The notes beneath the pieces are model-generated. The model searched no databases. It was not told where the DNA came from and was given only the letters and a program-made list of their open reading frames with translations. 64,000 nt of DNA from Cokeromyces recurvatus. Taxonomy: Eukaryota > Mucoromycota > Mucoromycetes > Mucorales > Mucoraceae. Shown piece after piece: positions 1-12,933 of the stretch. The translations under genes were made by a program, and so were the position numbers. How positions within the stretch are numbered: the stretch's first letter is position 1; each line of letters opens with the position of its first letter. The stretch covers positions 166,284 through 230,283 of the forward strand of contig NW_026251423.1 in NCBI RefSeq assembly GCF_025118155.1, read 5' to 3'.

Positions 1-172
1 AAGACTCCAATGGAATGACGCTATTTTCAGACAAGATCGTTTCTGCTGGTTCTTGATTATTGTTTGTCAAAACTGGTTGAACAGGCTCAGCATTTTCTTC
101 CATCACTATATCCTCTCTTGTTTGCTCTGTCGGGGGATCTATAATATTATTTACAGGCAAATCTGTGTCCAT
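1..172 (-). CDS. N-terminal part of an unknown acidic protein (runs off left edge)
   Basis: An open frame starts at the ATG at 172-170 on the minus strand and stays open for 57 codons to the window edge. The protein begins MDTDLPVNNIIDPP and is rich in Glu, Asp, Gln and Pro, with no hydrophobic segment, so this part is probably disordered. The leader directly upstream holds a 34-nt homopolymer (188-221). No domain is visible in the fragment and I do not recognise the protein. The start is chosen because it is the first ATG, and no splice acceptor reads better. Only the start of the gene is in the window. Confidence 0.5.
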   Translation of the reverse strand, partial: MDTDLPVNNIIDPPTEQTREDIVMEENAEPVQPVLTNNNQEPAETILSENSVIPLES

Positions 173-186
173 TACAACAATAATAA

Positions 187-187
<1 letters not shown>

Positions 188-223
<36 letters not shown>

Positions 224-730
224 AGGATAAATATACTATTTATGTAAGTAATACGTTTTATTAGAAGATTTTTATTGTTTTGAAAATGGTGACCATTACT
301 AAATTTTTTTTTTTTTTTTTGAAATTCAGATTAGCTGTGCTTTTTATAGACACACTTAAATCTTCTGCTGTTGTATAAAATAAACTACTAGAGTGTAATT
401 GAAGCATAAAAAAAAAATCCTCCTTTTTGATAAATAAGGCTTAAATCTACTTATAGTTCTCCCTTGTTGTTGTTGTTGTTGTTGTTGTTTTTAAGTAAAC
501 TCGTAAAGAAAAAAAAAAAGGAGGGGGAAGGGGAGTAAAAGAAGAAAAGAAGGGGAAAGTTAAATGAAATAGTAAAAGCCTTAATATGAAGATATAAAAT
601 ACATATTCAACAGAACTATTTACCCGAAATATATAAAAAACTAAATTCTCACTTCTTTTTTCTTCTTCTTCTTCTTCTTTGATCTTCTTTTTCCTTCTCT
701 TTATAAAACAATAATAGTCAACTACTATTC
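188..730. other. Intergenic, divergent promoter region
   Basis: This stretch lies between two divergent genes. It holds a 34-nt A tract (188-221), a short GTT repeat near 466-490 and CTT-rich pyrimidine DNA at 655-690. No coding potential or RNA gene is visible. Confidence 0.5.
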
Positions 731-2357
731 ATGTATTCCTTTGATTTTGCTATTCAAATAAGTCGTATATGTATGGATGAGATACAGAAAAGAGGTATAT
801 AACGAAATTTTATTGATTAAACCAAAGCTTATTTTTTTTTATTGAGTAAATAGGATTAAGTGAGCGTAAAATATTACGCAAATCTGGTGAGTGTATTCTA
901 CCTCTATTAATGAATTCCTATTATTCAATAGTATACAAACAAACATATTATCTTTTATATCATATATACATATATTTATTTATTTTATCTATCTCCTCGT
1001 TTTATTATAAGTATCTCCTCTATTTATAACAGAAACTAAATGATCCCATTATAATAATAGTTCCTAATGGTACCTTAATTTTAAAAGTCTTTCGAAAACA
1101 TAATTGTACACCAGAAGACCTTACTCAAGTTAGTATTCATTCTGTTGCAACATTAATGCAAGATATTATCTGGTGTTGTCACGAACGTTTAATGACAAGA
1201 AAAATATGGCGAACTATAAATTATGAAAGTAAGTCTATATACAAACACACACACACTTTCTATAAAACTTATATATAATAGCTTGTACATTGGATGAACT
1301 TTCTCAATATATAACGAAAAAGGGAAAGAGTTTTCTTTTAGAGTTATTGGATTTTCTTATTAAAGTCATGCAATACAAAGATATCAATTTAATGGATGCT
1401 TATAGATTAGGAGAAGCGATGGGGAAGATAGTCTTGGGTCCTTTGGATTGTGATCCAATCCTTGCTGAAAAGGCGAATCACTTCTTGACCCGTATGATCA
1501 TTGAACACTCCAAGAATTATAAACGGCATCATCATCCTTCAACTTTATTCAAACTGAAAAAGAATCATCATTTATCAAGGTATTCTGCCACTAGTCATTT
1601 GATAACACCCACCTCTAAGACTGAGGCAGCAAAGGCAAAGACCAAGTCTTATAATAGACTTATTCAAAGAATTCAAAGAAGAAACTTTGATTGGATTTCA
1701 ATTGCCCATATTGCCCTCTATGCCATGTTGGAAAATGATTATAAAGCAACCGAAGAAAGTAATAAGACGTTGGATGAATGTTATATATCTATCTTTTCTA
1801 CTCATCTAGATCCTTCACAAGCTCATTTATCACCTCTTTTATATCGTCTTATCACTACTGGAATTGAAGGATTACATAACAGATTAATACTACTTGACAA
1901 GGACCCATTTAACACAAGGACACACCAGTTTGAAAACCAAATTTGTGTTGCCTTTGATGACTTCATACCCTTAATAAAAAAGGGAAATCAGTACCATGAT
2001 GAAACAAATTTTATGAATGAAAAGACAACAATGAGATGGAATAACAAGATAAAATCAATTCCTCTTTCAATGTCTCATATGAAACGACTTTATCTTAAAA
2101 GACAGCCCAAGTCATCACATACGATCATGTCTGAGGGTAGTACTAGTAGTGATGAAGAAACAATTGCAATCGTTCCAAGCAAGGAAAGTCAATTAGAGCA
2201 CTTTTGTAGTCAAAAAGTGTATTATCCTGATATTATAAGAGAAGAAGAAATATCAAGTCAACAGCAAGCGAAAGGAATGATGAAGATGATAACTAAAATG
2301 GGAAATTCTATGCCCATTAAAAAGGATACAGTCAATACACCTCCAATTTATTATTAA
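731..2357 (+). CDS. RhoGAP-like domain protein (Msb1/Mug8-type or related)
   Basis: Four exons (731-794, 854-930, 1033-1228, 1282-2357) join in frame to give 470 residues. The start has a RhoGAP-like opening, CMDEIQKRGLSERKILRKSG, where the RGL..EKILRKSG pattern resembles the arginine-finger region. It is followed by a helical domain with LLDFLIKVMQYKDINLMDAY and GEAMGKIVLGP, like the second half of RhoGAP folds in fungal Msb1/Mug8-type proteins. The last third is low-complexity and Ser/Thr/Lys-rich. A role in Rho/Cdc42 polarity signalling is inferred from the fold only. The obvious donor at 887 breaks the frame; the donor at 931 restores it. The start is the first ATG that leads into the domain, and a further upstream exon cannot be excluded. 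Confidence 0.65.
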
Positions 2358-4310
2358 TTCACAATAATAAAATGTGAAAGCTATTGCATAAATATAAACA
2401 TGAATATATACAAATGCATATGCATATACACACTTTTAGCTATTAAAAGGGAATCATAGATTGATATAAAATTTTATTTTACATTACTGGGAAGGGCTAA
2501 TTATAGATCAGAGTTGGTTCGAAACAGTAATAATGTGAAAAAAAAAAATACATAAAAAATAGATAGATCCTATTTACCTTGATAAATACAAGAAGTTCTT
2601 AATCTTGTTATCAAACAAGATCTAGTCTTCAAGGAAATCAGAGGAAAATACTGTAATAATTGTCAAGTGAATAGCACAATATGTGATGCAAAAAAAAGGT
2701 ATACGAGAAAGATGACGAGAAACGCTTACAAGATAGTAAGAAGCAACAAATCAGTTGGTAATAAAAAAAAAATTCAGTCTTATCATACATACTACCAATT
2801 TCTATAAAAGGCCTTAGAGTAAGATTTCCAGAAATTATACTTTGGTGGACAAAGAATACATACATTCGCTTGAAATTTTTGAATTGAATACTTTACCCAG
2901 TAATCCTTTATAGCCATCTTGTCTCACATATCTGTTTAGTTTGTATGAAGTTGGAAACACTTGTATTTTCATGAATGTTTCATAATGACATCTATATATG
3001 TATACATATTATATAGGGATAGAATTCTCGAGTAGAAAAATGCTGTGTTTTTATTAATAAAGCAGGTTTTAATAAGTATATTTAAAAAAAATAAATAAAA
3101 GAAATGACAAAGCTTAAAAGGTTAAAATAAACACTAAAAGAGATATACTCTGGTAAGTGTTTCATAGAGTTTATTTCTATGAATGCTATAAGAAGTTTGG
3201 GTCAAATAGACTAACATAAAAGGGTGGTATTACAGAAAACACTGTTATTTATAAAATCACTGAGGTTTGAAGTCTAACTGTATTGTGCGGATATAAAGTC
3301 ATGTACTTTTTCATCTTATTCATCGTTTTTAAACTCTATTGAATTATTCTGGTCCAAAGTTAAGAGAAGTGCCAGAGCGGGAGAGGGGGGGGAAGATTAT
3401 TACTTCACTGCGGATAATAACAATTTGAATACAAGGATGTTGGAACTAGTATCAGTTAATGACCATTGCATAAATTGAATAAACCCATTCGTATTTATTT
3501 ATTGTTTTTTTTTTTTGACAGACGTCTAGCTCTTGAATGAATGCTTGAAAAATGTCTATAGTCAATGGAGCTATTCAGACATTTAATATTCATGTACATA
3601 GATTTATAATATATATATGTATCTATCATTTTCAATCTTATAAATCTACACATTATTTTGTATGTAATCAATATAGGATTTTCTATAATAAAGTTGTTCT
3701 TTAATAAACCTTACTGCTAACGCACAGACATACGTGAATACATATATTATTATTATTATTGTATAATACTCATATTATACATTTAATGTAACTTTCTTCT
3801 TCTTGTATATAACCACCCCAATTCTGGTAACAATGTCTAAAATAAGACATAAAAATGGTGGTTTCACCACTTTTTATTGTATTTAAAAAAGAAAAAAAAA
3901 GAAGGTCCTTTTTATTGCTACTTTATGATTCACATATTAACATTTAAAATAATATGTAAATTATCCATTAGGGTCCCATGATTTATTACTACAAAAAAAA
4001 TGTCAAATGTATAACTGAAAATCACTATTTTCGTTTTCTTTTCTTTTTTTTTTCGAGTATGTAGTAATACACCATTGAGAAAAAGTATATCTTTTGTTTG
4101 ATGCTGTACTACTGAGGTATATTATTATTTTTTTTTTTTTGTTAAATAAGAAGCTATTACTTTATTCAACAAATTATGTCACTAAAAGGGCTGATGACAA
4201 TAAAACATGTTATACCTACAAATCAGCTTCTTTTTATTACTACACAATAATAACATATAATCTTTTTATACAGTAGAATTCAATAGGAAGAATGATACAT
4301 TTTGTAAAAC

Positions 4311-4355
<45 letters not shown>

Positions 4356-4675
4356 TCAAAAAGAAATGAGTAGCATTTATACATGCATATACATATATGT
4401 ATGTATATTTCAAATGGATAGGGGTCATCACTTAACTATTCTGTCAAACAGTGACACATCATTATTCTCCTTTTATAGATCTCGGTAAAGTAAATAATGA
4501 TGATAAAATTACAAATGATAATTATTTAATAATAATAAAAAAAAAGAATGTAAATAAAGGGAGAAGGAGAATAGAATAATAATAATATACAATGGTAATA
4601 ATATAAACAAAAAAATGGAGAGAGAAAGTTATTAAGGTAGACCCTCCCTTTTTCTTTCTTTTCTTTTCTTTCTTA
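2358..4675. other. Intergenic between convergent genes
   Basis: This is 2.3 kb of AT-rich DNA between the 3' ends of the RhoGAP-like and homeobox genes. It includes a 41-nt A tract at 4313-4353 and a short GT-rich/G-run patch near 3380-3392. The short open frames are compositional. I see no gene. Confidence 0.5.
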
Positions 4676-5523
4676 TTAGTGTATAGATGATATTTTCGAA
4701 TGGTTCGTTTCCATTAAACTTGACTTGTTTAAAAACGTCATTTTTTGATTTGAATGATAAATAGATTGCTGCTTTTGTTGATAATGAAGCTCATTCTTAT
4801 TATTCATTGTAGGTAAAGAAGAATCATCTTTAGGAAATAGAATAAGTTTAATTAGAATGATAATAAAAAAAAAATGACCCTTTTGATTACTTACAAAGAG
4901 AATTAGAATAGTATTGTTCATTCGTATAAATATCATATCGCTTTGTGTTTGCATGATTCACTAAGAGAGAATGTGGATGTTTAAGGTCAGGATGTGCCAT
5001 GATATGTGCTGTTAGACTTTCAGATTCTAGCATTGGTTGTAAGATTCGACGTCTAGCATTAATAAACCAATTACTGATTTGATTTACAGTCAGACCCGTA
5101 TGACGAGCAAGATCTATTTTTTCTTTTTCTGCAGGATAAGGATGCTTTTTATGTTGAATAAGCCATTTTCGAAGAAACTCAGTAACATTTTTTGGTAGAT
5201 TTCCTCGACGTCTTTTCTTTGTTGTTGTTGTTGTTGTTGTTACAGTATCAGACAATGTTTGTGTTGGTTTTAAAGATTTTAATCTAGACTGTCTTTTCTG
5301 TCGTGAAGATGATATCATTTTAAATTTTTCTTCTTCTATCCTATCAGAAGAGAAATGATTTGAAGTAATGGAAGGTGAATTCTTAATGAGTGGCGGTCGA
5401 GAATTTCTCACATGATGATCTATTGTGACAATACTATCACCAGAACTTGAGCTTGAAGAGGAACTAATATTTGATGTTGTACTTGTACTTGGCAACACTT
5501 TGATATCTTTATTATTTAAACAA

Positions 5524-5569
<46 letters not shown>

Positions 5570-5979
5570 GAGGGAAAAAAAGAGAGAGAGAGAAAACAAT
5601 AAGATAATAATTATGCTATTTAGTGCACTGATTATTTGTACTACTACACATGTACTACTTTTTTTTTCCTTTAGTTACCTGAAATGTCTGTTATCAAGTT
5701 TGTAGATAATTCAATCCAAAATTGTGCATTTTGATTTAACATTTCATTGGTCTTATTTCGATGACGATCTATAGCTGTACGGTGTTCATGTAAATTAGCA
5801 TTTAATTCCATTGAAAGTTGAGTTGATGGGTTATCATGATATAGAATTAAAGGACAGAATGACCTATTTTTGTTTATGGTTGAACGCTGTTATAAATAAA
5901 TATTTATATCAATACATAAAGAAGAAACAGATCTAATATTTATTTTATTTTCCTATACCTTTTGGAATATATTTGTCAT
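4676..5979 (-). CDS. TALE/KN-type homeobox transcription factor
   Basis: Four exons read on the minus strand (5979-5959, 5886-5679, 5524-4895, 4827-4676) join in phase to give 336 residues. The first exon codes only seven residues, MTNIFQK. A TALE homeodomain lies at about residues 179-241, with GNLPKNVTEFLRKWLIQH in helix 1, the three-residue loop extension around HPYPAEKEK, and the recognition helix QISNWFINARRR. Basic and Ser/Thr-rich stretches precede it, and a Gln/Asn-rich tail follows. The family binds DNA in the nucleus and in fungi often controls development. The target genes are unknown. A 42-nt A tract (5527-5568 on the plus strand) lies inside the second intron. Confidence 0.88.
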
Positions 5980-6006
5980 TTTATTGATATAATAGAGAAG
6001 AGAATT

Positions 6007-6046
<40 letters not shown>

Positions 6047-7740
6047 GGTATTAGAATAAATGAAAGAGGAGGAGAAAAATAAACTATTTTGTCATAAAAT
6101 AGACATATTTATATAGAAATGTCGAGTCGTTGAATAATCTTATTTGATTTTCACCTGATAGATTTTTTTTTTGATTATGGGATTGTTGTACAGTAATTTA
6201 GGCTTGCAAAGTATATATATTTTTATACATAATATATATATCCATATATACACATACATACATCAGTTTAGATGATATATGTAGATTGTATCATATGCAG
6301 CATATATTCTAGTCAATACATCTCGACCTGTGATTTATCAACGAGAAAAGTGCTATCTAATGTGTATAAAATGAGAAAAAAAAAGAAATGAAGAATTGTA
6401 CAAAATTATAGTATCATTCTTCTAGTGTTACTTAAAGCTTAAATCATATGATTGATAAATATGAAATGGATAAATAAATCTTAACAGGACTCTTTTAGTA
6501 CAAATTCCTTTATGTTATTCGGATTTACTTACTTCAGGTAGTAATAAGGAGAAAGAATTCAATCTCATTTACTTTGTACGATTAAAAGGACTTTAACGTT
6601 TGAACACAGTAAATGGTTTCATCTCTTATTACTCTGTATTCCATCTTTGTGTATAGAATTAAAAATGTCATCCTATAAATCTTTGTTTTCTTATGGTTAT
6701 ATATGTTTCTATTTTACATGCAGGTCAAGTGTTATAAACATTTAATAATAATAACAAGAATAATAAAATAGGGCTGGGTATGTTGATATACAGTAATGAT
6801 GTATACTTTAGACACTTTCTTTTTTTTTTCTTTTTTTTTTCTTTTTTTTTTTTAATTTATTCATAATCTGCTGATCACATCAATAAGTAACCATAGTCGT
6901 AAAAGAATGTATTCGGTTGAATATCCCGGAGCAAAGGAAGATGATGATGCTTCATCAAGGTACTTTTCATTTCTCCCAGAAACAAGTCAAAAAAAAAGGG
7001 GGGGAGAGAGGGCACGGACCAGCTGATTACTTTCAAATGTGTCTTTTTATCTAATTTGTAGTAACTTGATTTTATAAGGTTATACAAAGGTGCATGTACA
7101 GCTTTTTTTTTTTTTGAAACGAGAAGCATTGATATATGTGGTATTTTGTAACATTAATTTTTAATATATTCACCTAAAAGAAAAGAGCAATATTTATAAA
7201 GTGGTAGAAATCTGAGATCGCTTGCCTTTTTTTTAAGTGGAATTACTCTATTTTACATATAGCATCATCTATGAGTATAGTTACGCATGTGTCAATTCAC
7301 TGAATTTTTTTTTTTTTGTGGCTTGCTATTCTATATACTATTTGCTGTCAGATACCATATAAACTAAATTGTATTTCTCTTGTTACAAATTAGAATTTAG
7401 TATTATATCTGTTCAAATAAATCTTCTTTCAAATAGATTGTCTCCACCTTTAATAAACATTAAACTGTAAAATTATTTTTTCCTTTACAATTAGCCTTTT
7501 GAATCTTTTAATGTAATAGTCTAAATTATACTACTTTGTAATATAGAATTTACCTATTTAATCTTTATAAATTGTAAGTTAACATAACCTAGACTGCATG
7601 TGAATGATATAAAATACTCTAGTAGGAATTCATTATCTTTATCCATTTAAGCGACTGAAAAACCATATATACCAAATTTTATGAAATATTTTATAAATAT
7701 AGTTACTAAGGAGTTTTTGATAAAGATGAAAGTCAAGTGA
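5980..7740. other. Gene-poor AT-rich DNA
   Basis: This is 1.8 kb upstream of the homeobox gene. It holds a poly(A) run near 6010-6044 and T/C-rich tracts at 6820-6855. The short frames are compositional. Nothing functional is recognised apart from promoter space. Confidence 0.45.
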
Positions 7741-7744
7741 TGAG

Positions 7745-7829
7745 TCAGTTAGTGGAAAATGGGGCTTTCCTTCCTCTCGCACCTTCACCTACAATCATAG
7801 CTAAATATTGACGACGGTGGCACGCTTCC
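7745..7829 (-). other. Possible orphan 3' exon
   Basis: A strong acceptor on the minus strand (pyrimidine tract ending CAAG, next to 7829) is followed by an open frame ending in TGA, reading EACHRRQYLAMIVGEGARGR and seven more residues. Its composition is more protein-like and GC-richer than its surroundings. I found no matching upstream exon and do not recognise the sequence. It could be a real terminal exon, a relic or chance. Confidence 0.25.
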
Positions 7830-7890
7830 TTGAAAAAAGAAAAATAGAATTACTGAGTGCACAATGTATAAAAAAAGGGGGCGTATAAAT

Positions 7891-7894
<4 letters not shown>

Positions 7895-7934
<40 letters not shown>
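7895..7934. repeat. Poly(A) tract, 40 nt
   Basis: An uninterrupted run of A. It is one of about a dozen such long homopolymers in the window. Confidence 0.95.
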
Positions 7935-7937
<3 letters not shown>

Positions 7938-7939
7938 TT

Positions 7940-10363
7940 TTACAAGAAATATTTTTTAAGAATCAAGTTATCACAGTTAAACATAAAAGCTTTACTAATA
8001 GCTGTGGTCTAAACATAAATTGTCTTGAAATCAATCTACTTTTTAAACCAAGAAAAAAAAAAGGCGATTAATTGCTACTAGGAATGATTGATGATTTTAC
8101 ATATTAAATAGAATTGTATTTAGTTAACATAAGTATATTTCATAGAAAAAAATAGTCATGAGATAAAAGGAATACCTTTTTCTTTTTTGTCAATGAATTA
8201 AAGCATGACAATCGAAAAGGGTCACTCCTGAATACGGTTAAGTGCTTTAAATGTCCTAATTTTAGTGACATGATTGAAAATGATAGTATAAACTTATTTA
8301 TGTTTCCAAGTATCATTATTTGAAGCTTGTGTTCAATCATCTTTTTATTATCAATACCTGATTTGACAAGAAATAATTAGTATGACGATATATTCAATCA
8401 CATTACAAGATATCTTTTTATGTTGCATTGTAATACTACTGGTCATACTTGTTGATTATATTCAGTGGTATAGACCCATCTCTTTTTCAAAAATGGCTGG
8501 TTGCTTTTTTAGTTGATGGTAAAACATATATTTTTTCAACTAGTGAATATTCTAATTGACATAAGATCATCTATGCTCTACTGCTAATCATGAGAAAGAT
8601 TGAGTTCTTTTTTTAAAAAAGAAAAAACAAATATTGTATGGATTTAATCGCCTCTTTCATCATAAAAATATGAATCCACAGTTATCATAACCAGGACATA
8701 GATTTCTCGATTGGCTTCTCTCTTCCCCTATCCATAGCTACTCTTTTCTCTCTCTCTCTCTTCCTTAAATAAATTGTTTGATAATTCAGTCTGCACAATT
8801 CTGAGATATATATTATGTCCAAGTAGAGGGTTTTAAAAGTTATGTTTTATTACAAGTAAAAACATTTTTAAATGTATAGATTCAATTCGCCCAGCCAAAG
8901 TTAGGTCAACATAAAAATACTCTTAACAAGTCTAAATGACTAATCCATTCATACCATTAGATCTTCTAGTTATTTTTATCATTTATGAAACGCAATAAAT
9001 GTATTTGGTGATGTCTTGAATGGCTATCACCTTATAGACATTGAAATTACTAACATACACTTAATTGATAACAAAACAATACTCTATTCATTATCTTTGT
9101 ATGTATTTGTGCCTCCAAGTATTTTTCAGCGATTAAAAGCCTCTTGCTCTTTCCTATAAATACACTCTCAAACATGAGTCACAAAACTTACTAGCCCTGC
9201 TATTTTTTTTTCTTTCCTTAATATATCTATTTTGTACCATCTTCCACAAACTTGATTACCTATTGTATCAAAAAGAATCTGCCACTATTATTACCATAAC
9301 CGCAGCAAGGATTCCTAGAATCGTTTCTCCCTTCCCCTCTTACTCATTGTATTATAGTCATACCTATTTCTTTTTTTAACACAACAATAAGAGGCTTTTT
9401 TTTTTTTTTTGAGTAACCTATCCTCTTATTGACAATACGGCATTCAAGTGAATCTTAATATTCTGTGCCAAATAAAGAATAAATAAATATATAAATTTTG
9501 GATAACTCCCCTCTCCCCCTCAAATCATTGAATACATCATGGACTTTATTTACTATCATCTTGAGAAGAAATCCTTCTTTTTTTTTAATGAAAATAAAGA
9601 TGAATGAAACTTGACAATTTATCCTTCTGCTAGTATTATTTTATTTGAGTGTATCTGCATTTTTGTTCCTCTTAAAGATCCAATTTAGTAAAAGTATTTG
9701 ATCGACAATTAGTTTCTGCTTATTAGGGTCATTTAAAGTTTGTGAGTCCATTTAATTTTGTATCATTGATATACAATACTAGCCACTTTAAAGAACGAAT
9801 GGTTACTAATAGTTGAGATAACAAGGGAAGCATGATCTGTTGTATCTTTGAGAATTAATAACAACGCCCCCTCCTCTTTACACGAATATAGCATCACCTC
9901 ATGATACATCTGATATCGTCTTTTATTGACATAGGAAACGCTTCAATCTTCTTTTATCATTTCAATACTGTCTGTGTGTTAAGTTATCCTCCCCCCCCAC
10001 CTTTTTGGTTTTTTTTGGGTTTTTTTTTAAAAAAAAAAAAATAAAAAGCTTGCAACAGTTTCTCTGATTCTTGATTTTGTTTTATAATGATCAACTTTGG
10101 ATTTTTTTTTTTTTTTAAGGTTAAATTTAAACTCATAAACTTTGCATTATTGTACAAGATCAATAGTAGTAGTGGTAGTTAAGATTACCAGTCACAAGAA
10201 AATAAAGGTACATTGATACGATATAACTTTTCAAGTATAAACAACTATAGGTGTTTATCTTTTTTTTTTTTTGTATGACTTTTGCGTAAATAAATTAATT
10301 AGAGGCTAAAAAAACCCTCGTATCTTTTCTTTCTTTTTTATTATTTATTTATTTGTTTTCAAT
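7940..10363. other. Gene-poor AT-rich DNA
   Basis: This is 2.4 kb before the next gene. It has pyrimidine-rich patches and short C or T runs (for example a C run near 9991-9999). No exon chain, tRNA or other RNA gene was recognised on either strand. Confidence 0.45.
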
Positions 10364-11417
10364 ATGTATAATAAATCAAAAAAGTTAATTTATTTCAACA
10401 ACAATAACATAACATCATCTAATAAGGAGCACTGTTCTTTATCAATGATAGATCAACAAGTAACTAAAGAAGATGATACGTGTAATAAAGAGGAAGAAGA
10501 AGAAGCAATATTTGAAATGGATGATATTCCTAGAAATATATCTGCTACTTCGTTATCTTCCTCATCTTCTTCTAATACAATGCGTCAAGAGATGTCTATT
10601 CATGATGACGGTAATGATAATGCGACTACTGTGATACGTTATTATGTACCTACTCAAGAAGAACCACAAGGATTATCTCAAAGTGTTGTTCTATCTGAAC
10701 ATGATTATCTTCATCGACATATGATCATGCAATATAATTCTACAAGACATCATGCTAGCTCTGGTAATGAAATGGATACAGTTACTCTTCATGAGGATAT
10801 AGATGACGATTATTATGTTGTACAACGTAAACAACTACTACTCTCTGAAGAGTTAGAAATAATACCAACAAATATGAAACTCTATTCTCAATCAGCACCT
10901 CCTACAGATTCATTTTTATCTTCTTCTCCCATTACTATTCTTCATAAAAATGATTCTGATGACAAAGATCATCTTACAACAGACAGTATCTCTACGCGTT
11001 CTTCTTCAATTGAAATTGTTCTTCCTGATACATCTCAAAGTCCTTGTACAGAGGTACAATCAGGACATGAAGCAACCATCGTCAAGGAACTTTCAATAGA
11101 GGATGAATGGAATCAACTTGCTGATGAACATTATGGGCCTTTACCTATTCTTGAGCATACTAAACATCAGGAACAAACACAATCTACTACAGAAGAGAGT
11201 ATATGGGATGCTATCCATAGACAACCCAATGTCTTGGATAAAATAAGATTGAATCCCTTTATTCGTGAACTCTTTAGACACTATGCTTGTCCTCTAAAGA
11301 TAATGAAAATTGCAAAGACAACTCGATTTAAGGAACTTCAACATTATATCTTTGATCCTAATGTATTGGTAAATAAGTAAATAAATATATAATAGATATT
11401 ATTATTTTATTTTATTT

Positions 11418-11482
<65 letters not shown>

Positions 11483-12925
11483 TATTGTCCTTTTGAAATA
11501 GTATATGAGATATTTTCGTAACCCACAATGTGCATATGTAATTTATAGAAATTATGAAGAAATGTTAAAAGGTTACAACAAGATACATCTGTCAGGTATA
11601 AATTACATACATATATATACATATATATTTGTATGTATATATATATTATATAGAATTTAAAATAGAAAAAAAAATCATAATAAATCATATTAGTGATTAA
11701 CGGTAGTCAAGTTGAATGCTATCCCAGTACTGTAAGGACTCTATTTTTTTTTTTTTTATTTTACTTTATTTTACTTTTTTTTTAATATTTCGTTCAAGTT
11801 TTATGAATTAGAACAAAACTATGCTAATATGTTGGAAAAAAAGTCAACAGTTAAATATCATGATGAGGATGGTAGTAGTAGTAGTCATTCACACCTTAAC
11901 TACACATATACTGTTGACTCTAATCATCGTAGTAAGCATTCTTCTACATCTTTATCAAAAAAATCAAGGCAACAAAAAAGACAAAAGGAACAGTATCATA
12001 AAAACGATACATTCAAATGTAATCAAGAAGAATCCATAGCTAAAAATGCAATAACGACTAAGGCTTCAACAACTGTTTTCTTTGATTTAAATACTACTAC
12101 TTTACCTTATTATAATTATCAAGGAAACTTGATGAAAATGATGTGTAGTCCTTTCAAGTCATCCTCTTCACCACAGAACTTATTAGTGACAATGTTAGCA
12201 GACAAGAATCAAACTCTGGATGATGATGATAATGATGTCAATCATAGTAATGCAATAGTATCACCTTATTTATTGTTGTCAACGATGCCCATTTTACCAT
12301 ATCAATGTGTTATTGTTAAACTTGATGATAAAGCAGATCTCATGCTATGTAAAGAGATAAATTATGTCCACATTCCTAAAAGCAAAGTGACTTTTTTAAA
12401 TACAATTTACGAGGTATTATTTTAATAGAGTATTTAGCTATATAACAAATAACTTTAACTCTCATTCTCTCACTCACTCACTCTCTTTCTCTATTTCTCT
12501 CTATCTATCTATCTACCTATCTCTACCTCTATCTCTATTTCTTTCTATATATACACATACAAAAGCATTCTTATCAAGTTATACTTGTATTCAGTGTAAA
12601 AGGAAGTAAAAGATTTCAGGGTTATGCATACATGTCAAGTGAAATATTAAACATAAACAAACTAAGTGCATTTGATATTCAAGGTACATTCTTTATCGAA
12701 AAGTTAGGATTAAATCAAGAAATAAAGAGAAATAATTGGAAGTATATTTGTAGAATAGAATGGCAATCAAATGGAGAATTAAGTATGGATTACGTAGGTG
12801 ATTGTATTAATATTTGGAATATGAATAAGCGACTTAAATATTCAAAGAACATCACGTTAGTTGAGCCTACACTTGGAAAGAGTTTAATTGATTTAATGAA
12901 TGATAATCAAACTTTAAATAAATAA
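10364..12925 (+). CDS. Unrecognised 641-residue protein
   Basis: Three exons (10364-11368, 11799-12413, 12620-12925) join at phase 0. The first ~220 residues are acidic and Ser/Thr-rich and look disordered. A more ordered stretch near the first exon end includes WDAIHRQPNVLDKIRLNPF and a helical FKELQHYIFDPNVL. After a Lys/Ser/His-rich linker, the last ~180 residues are again ordered, with LPYQCVIVKLDDKADLML and WKYICRIEWQSNGELSMDY, a beta-rich look. No signal peptide or membrane segment is seen. I do not recognise the family. The first intron contains a 60-nt T tract. The exon joins are well supported because three long open exons share phase. Confidence 0.75.
11420..11479. repeat. Poly(T) tract, 60 nt
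   Basis: The longest pure homopolymer in the window, inside an intron of the unrecognised gene. Confidence 0.95.
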
Positions 12926-12933
12926 ACCTTTTA

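Noticed and set aside
887..1032. GTGAGT donor at 887 for the second intron of the RhoGAP-like gene
   Set aside because: It leads to a stop in the next exon; the donor at 931 keeps the frame.
2510..2530. GGTTCGAAAC, like a tRNA T loop
   Set aside because: No cloverleaf can be drawn around it.
4240..4431. Poly-Phe frame on the minus strand
   Set aside because: It is the translation of a homopolymer.
11416..11688. 90-codon minus-strand frame ending in poly-Lys
   Set aside because: It is produced by the T tract inside an intron.
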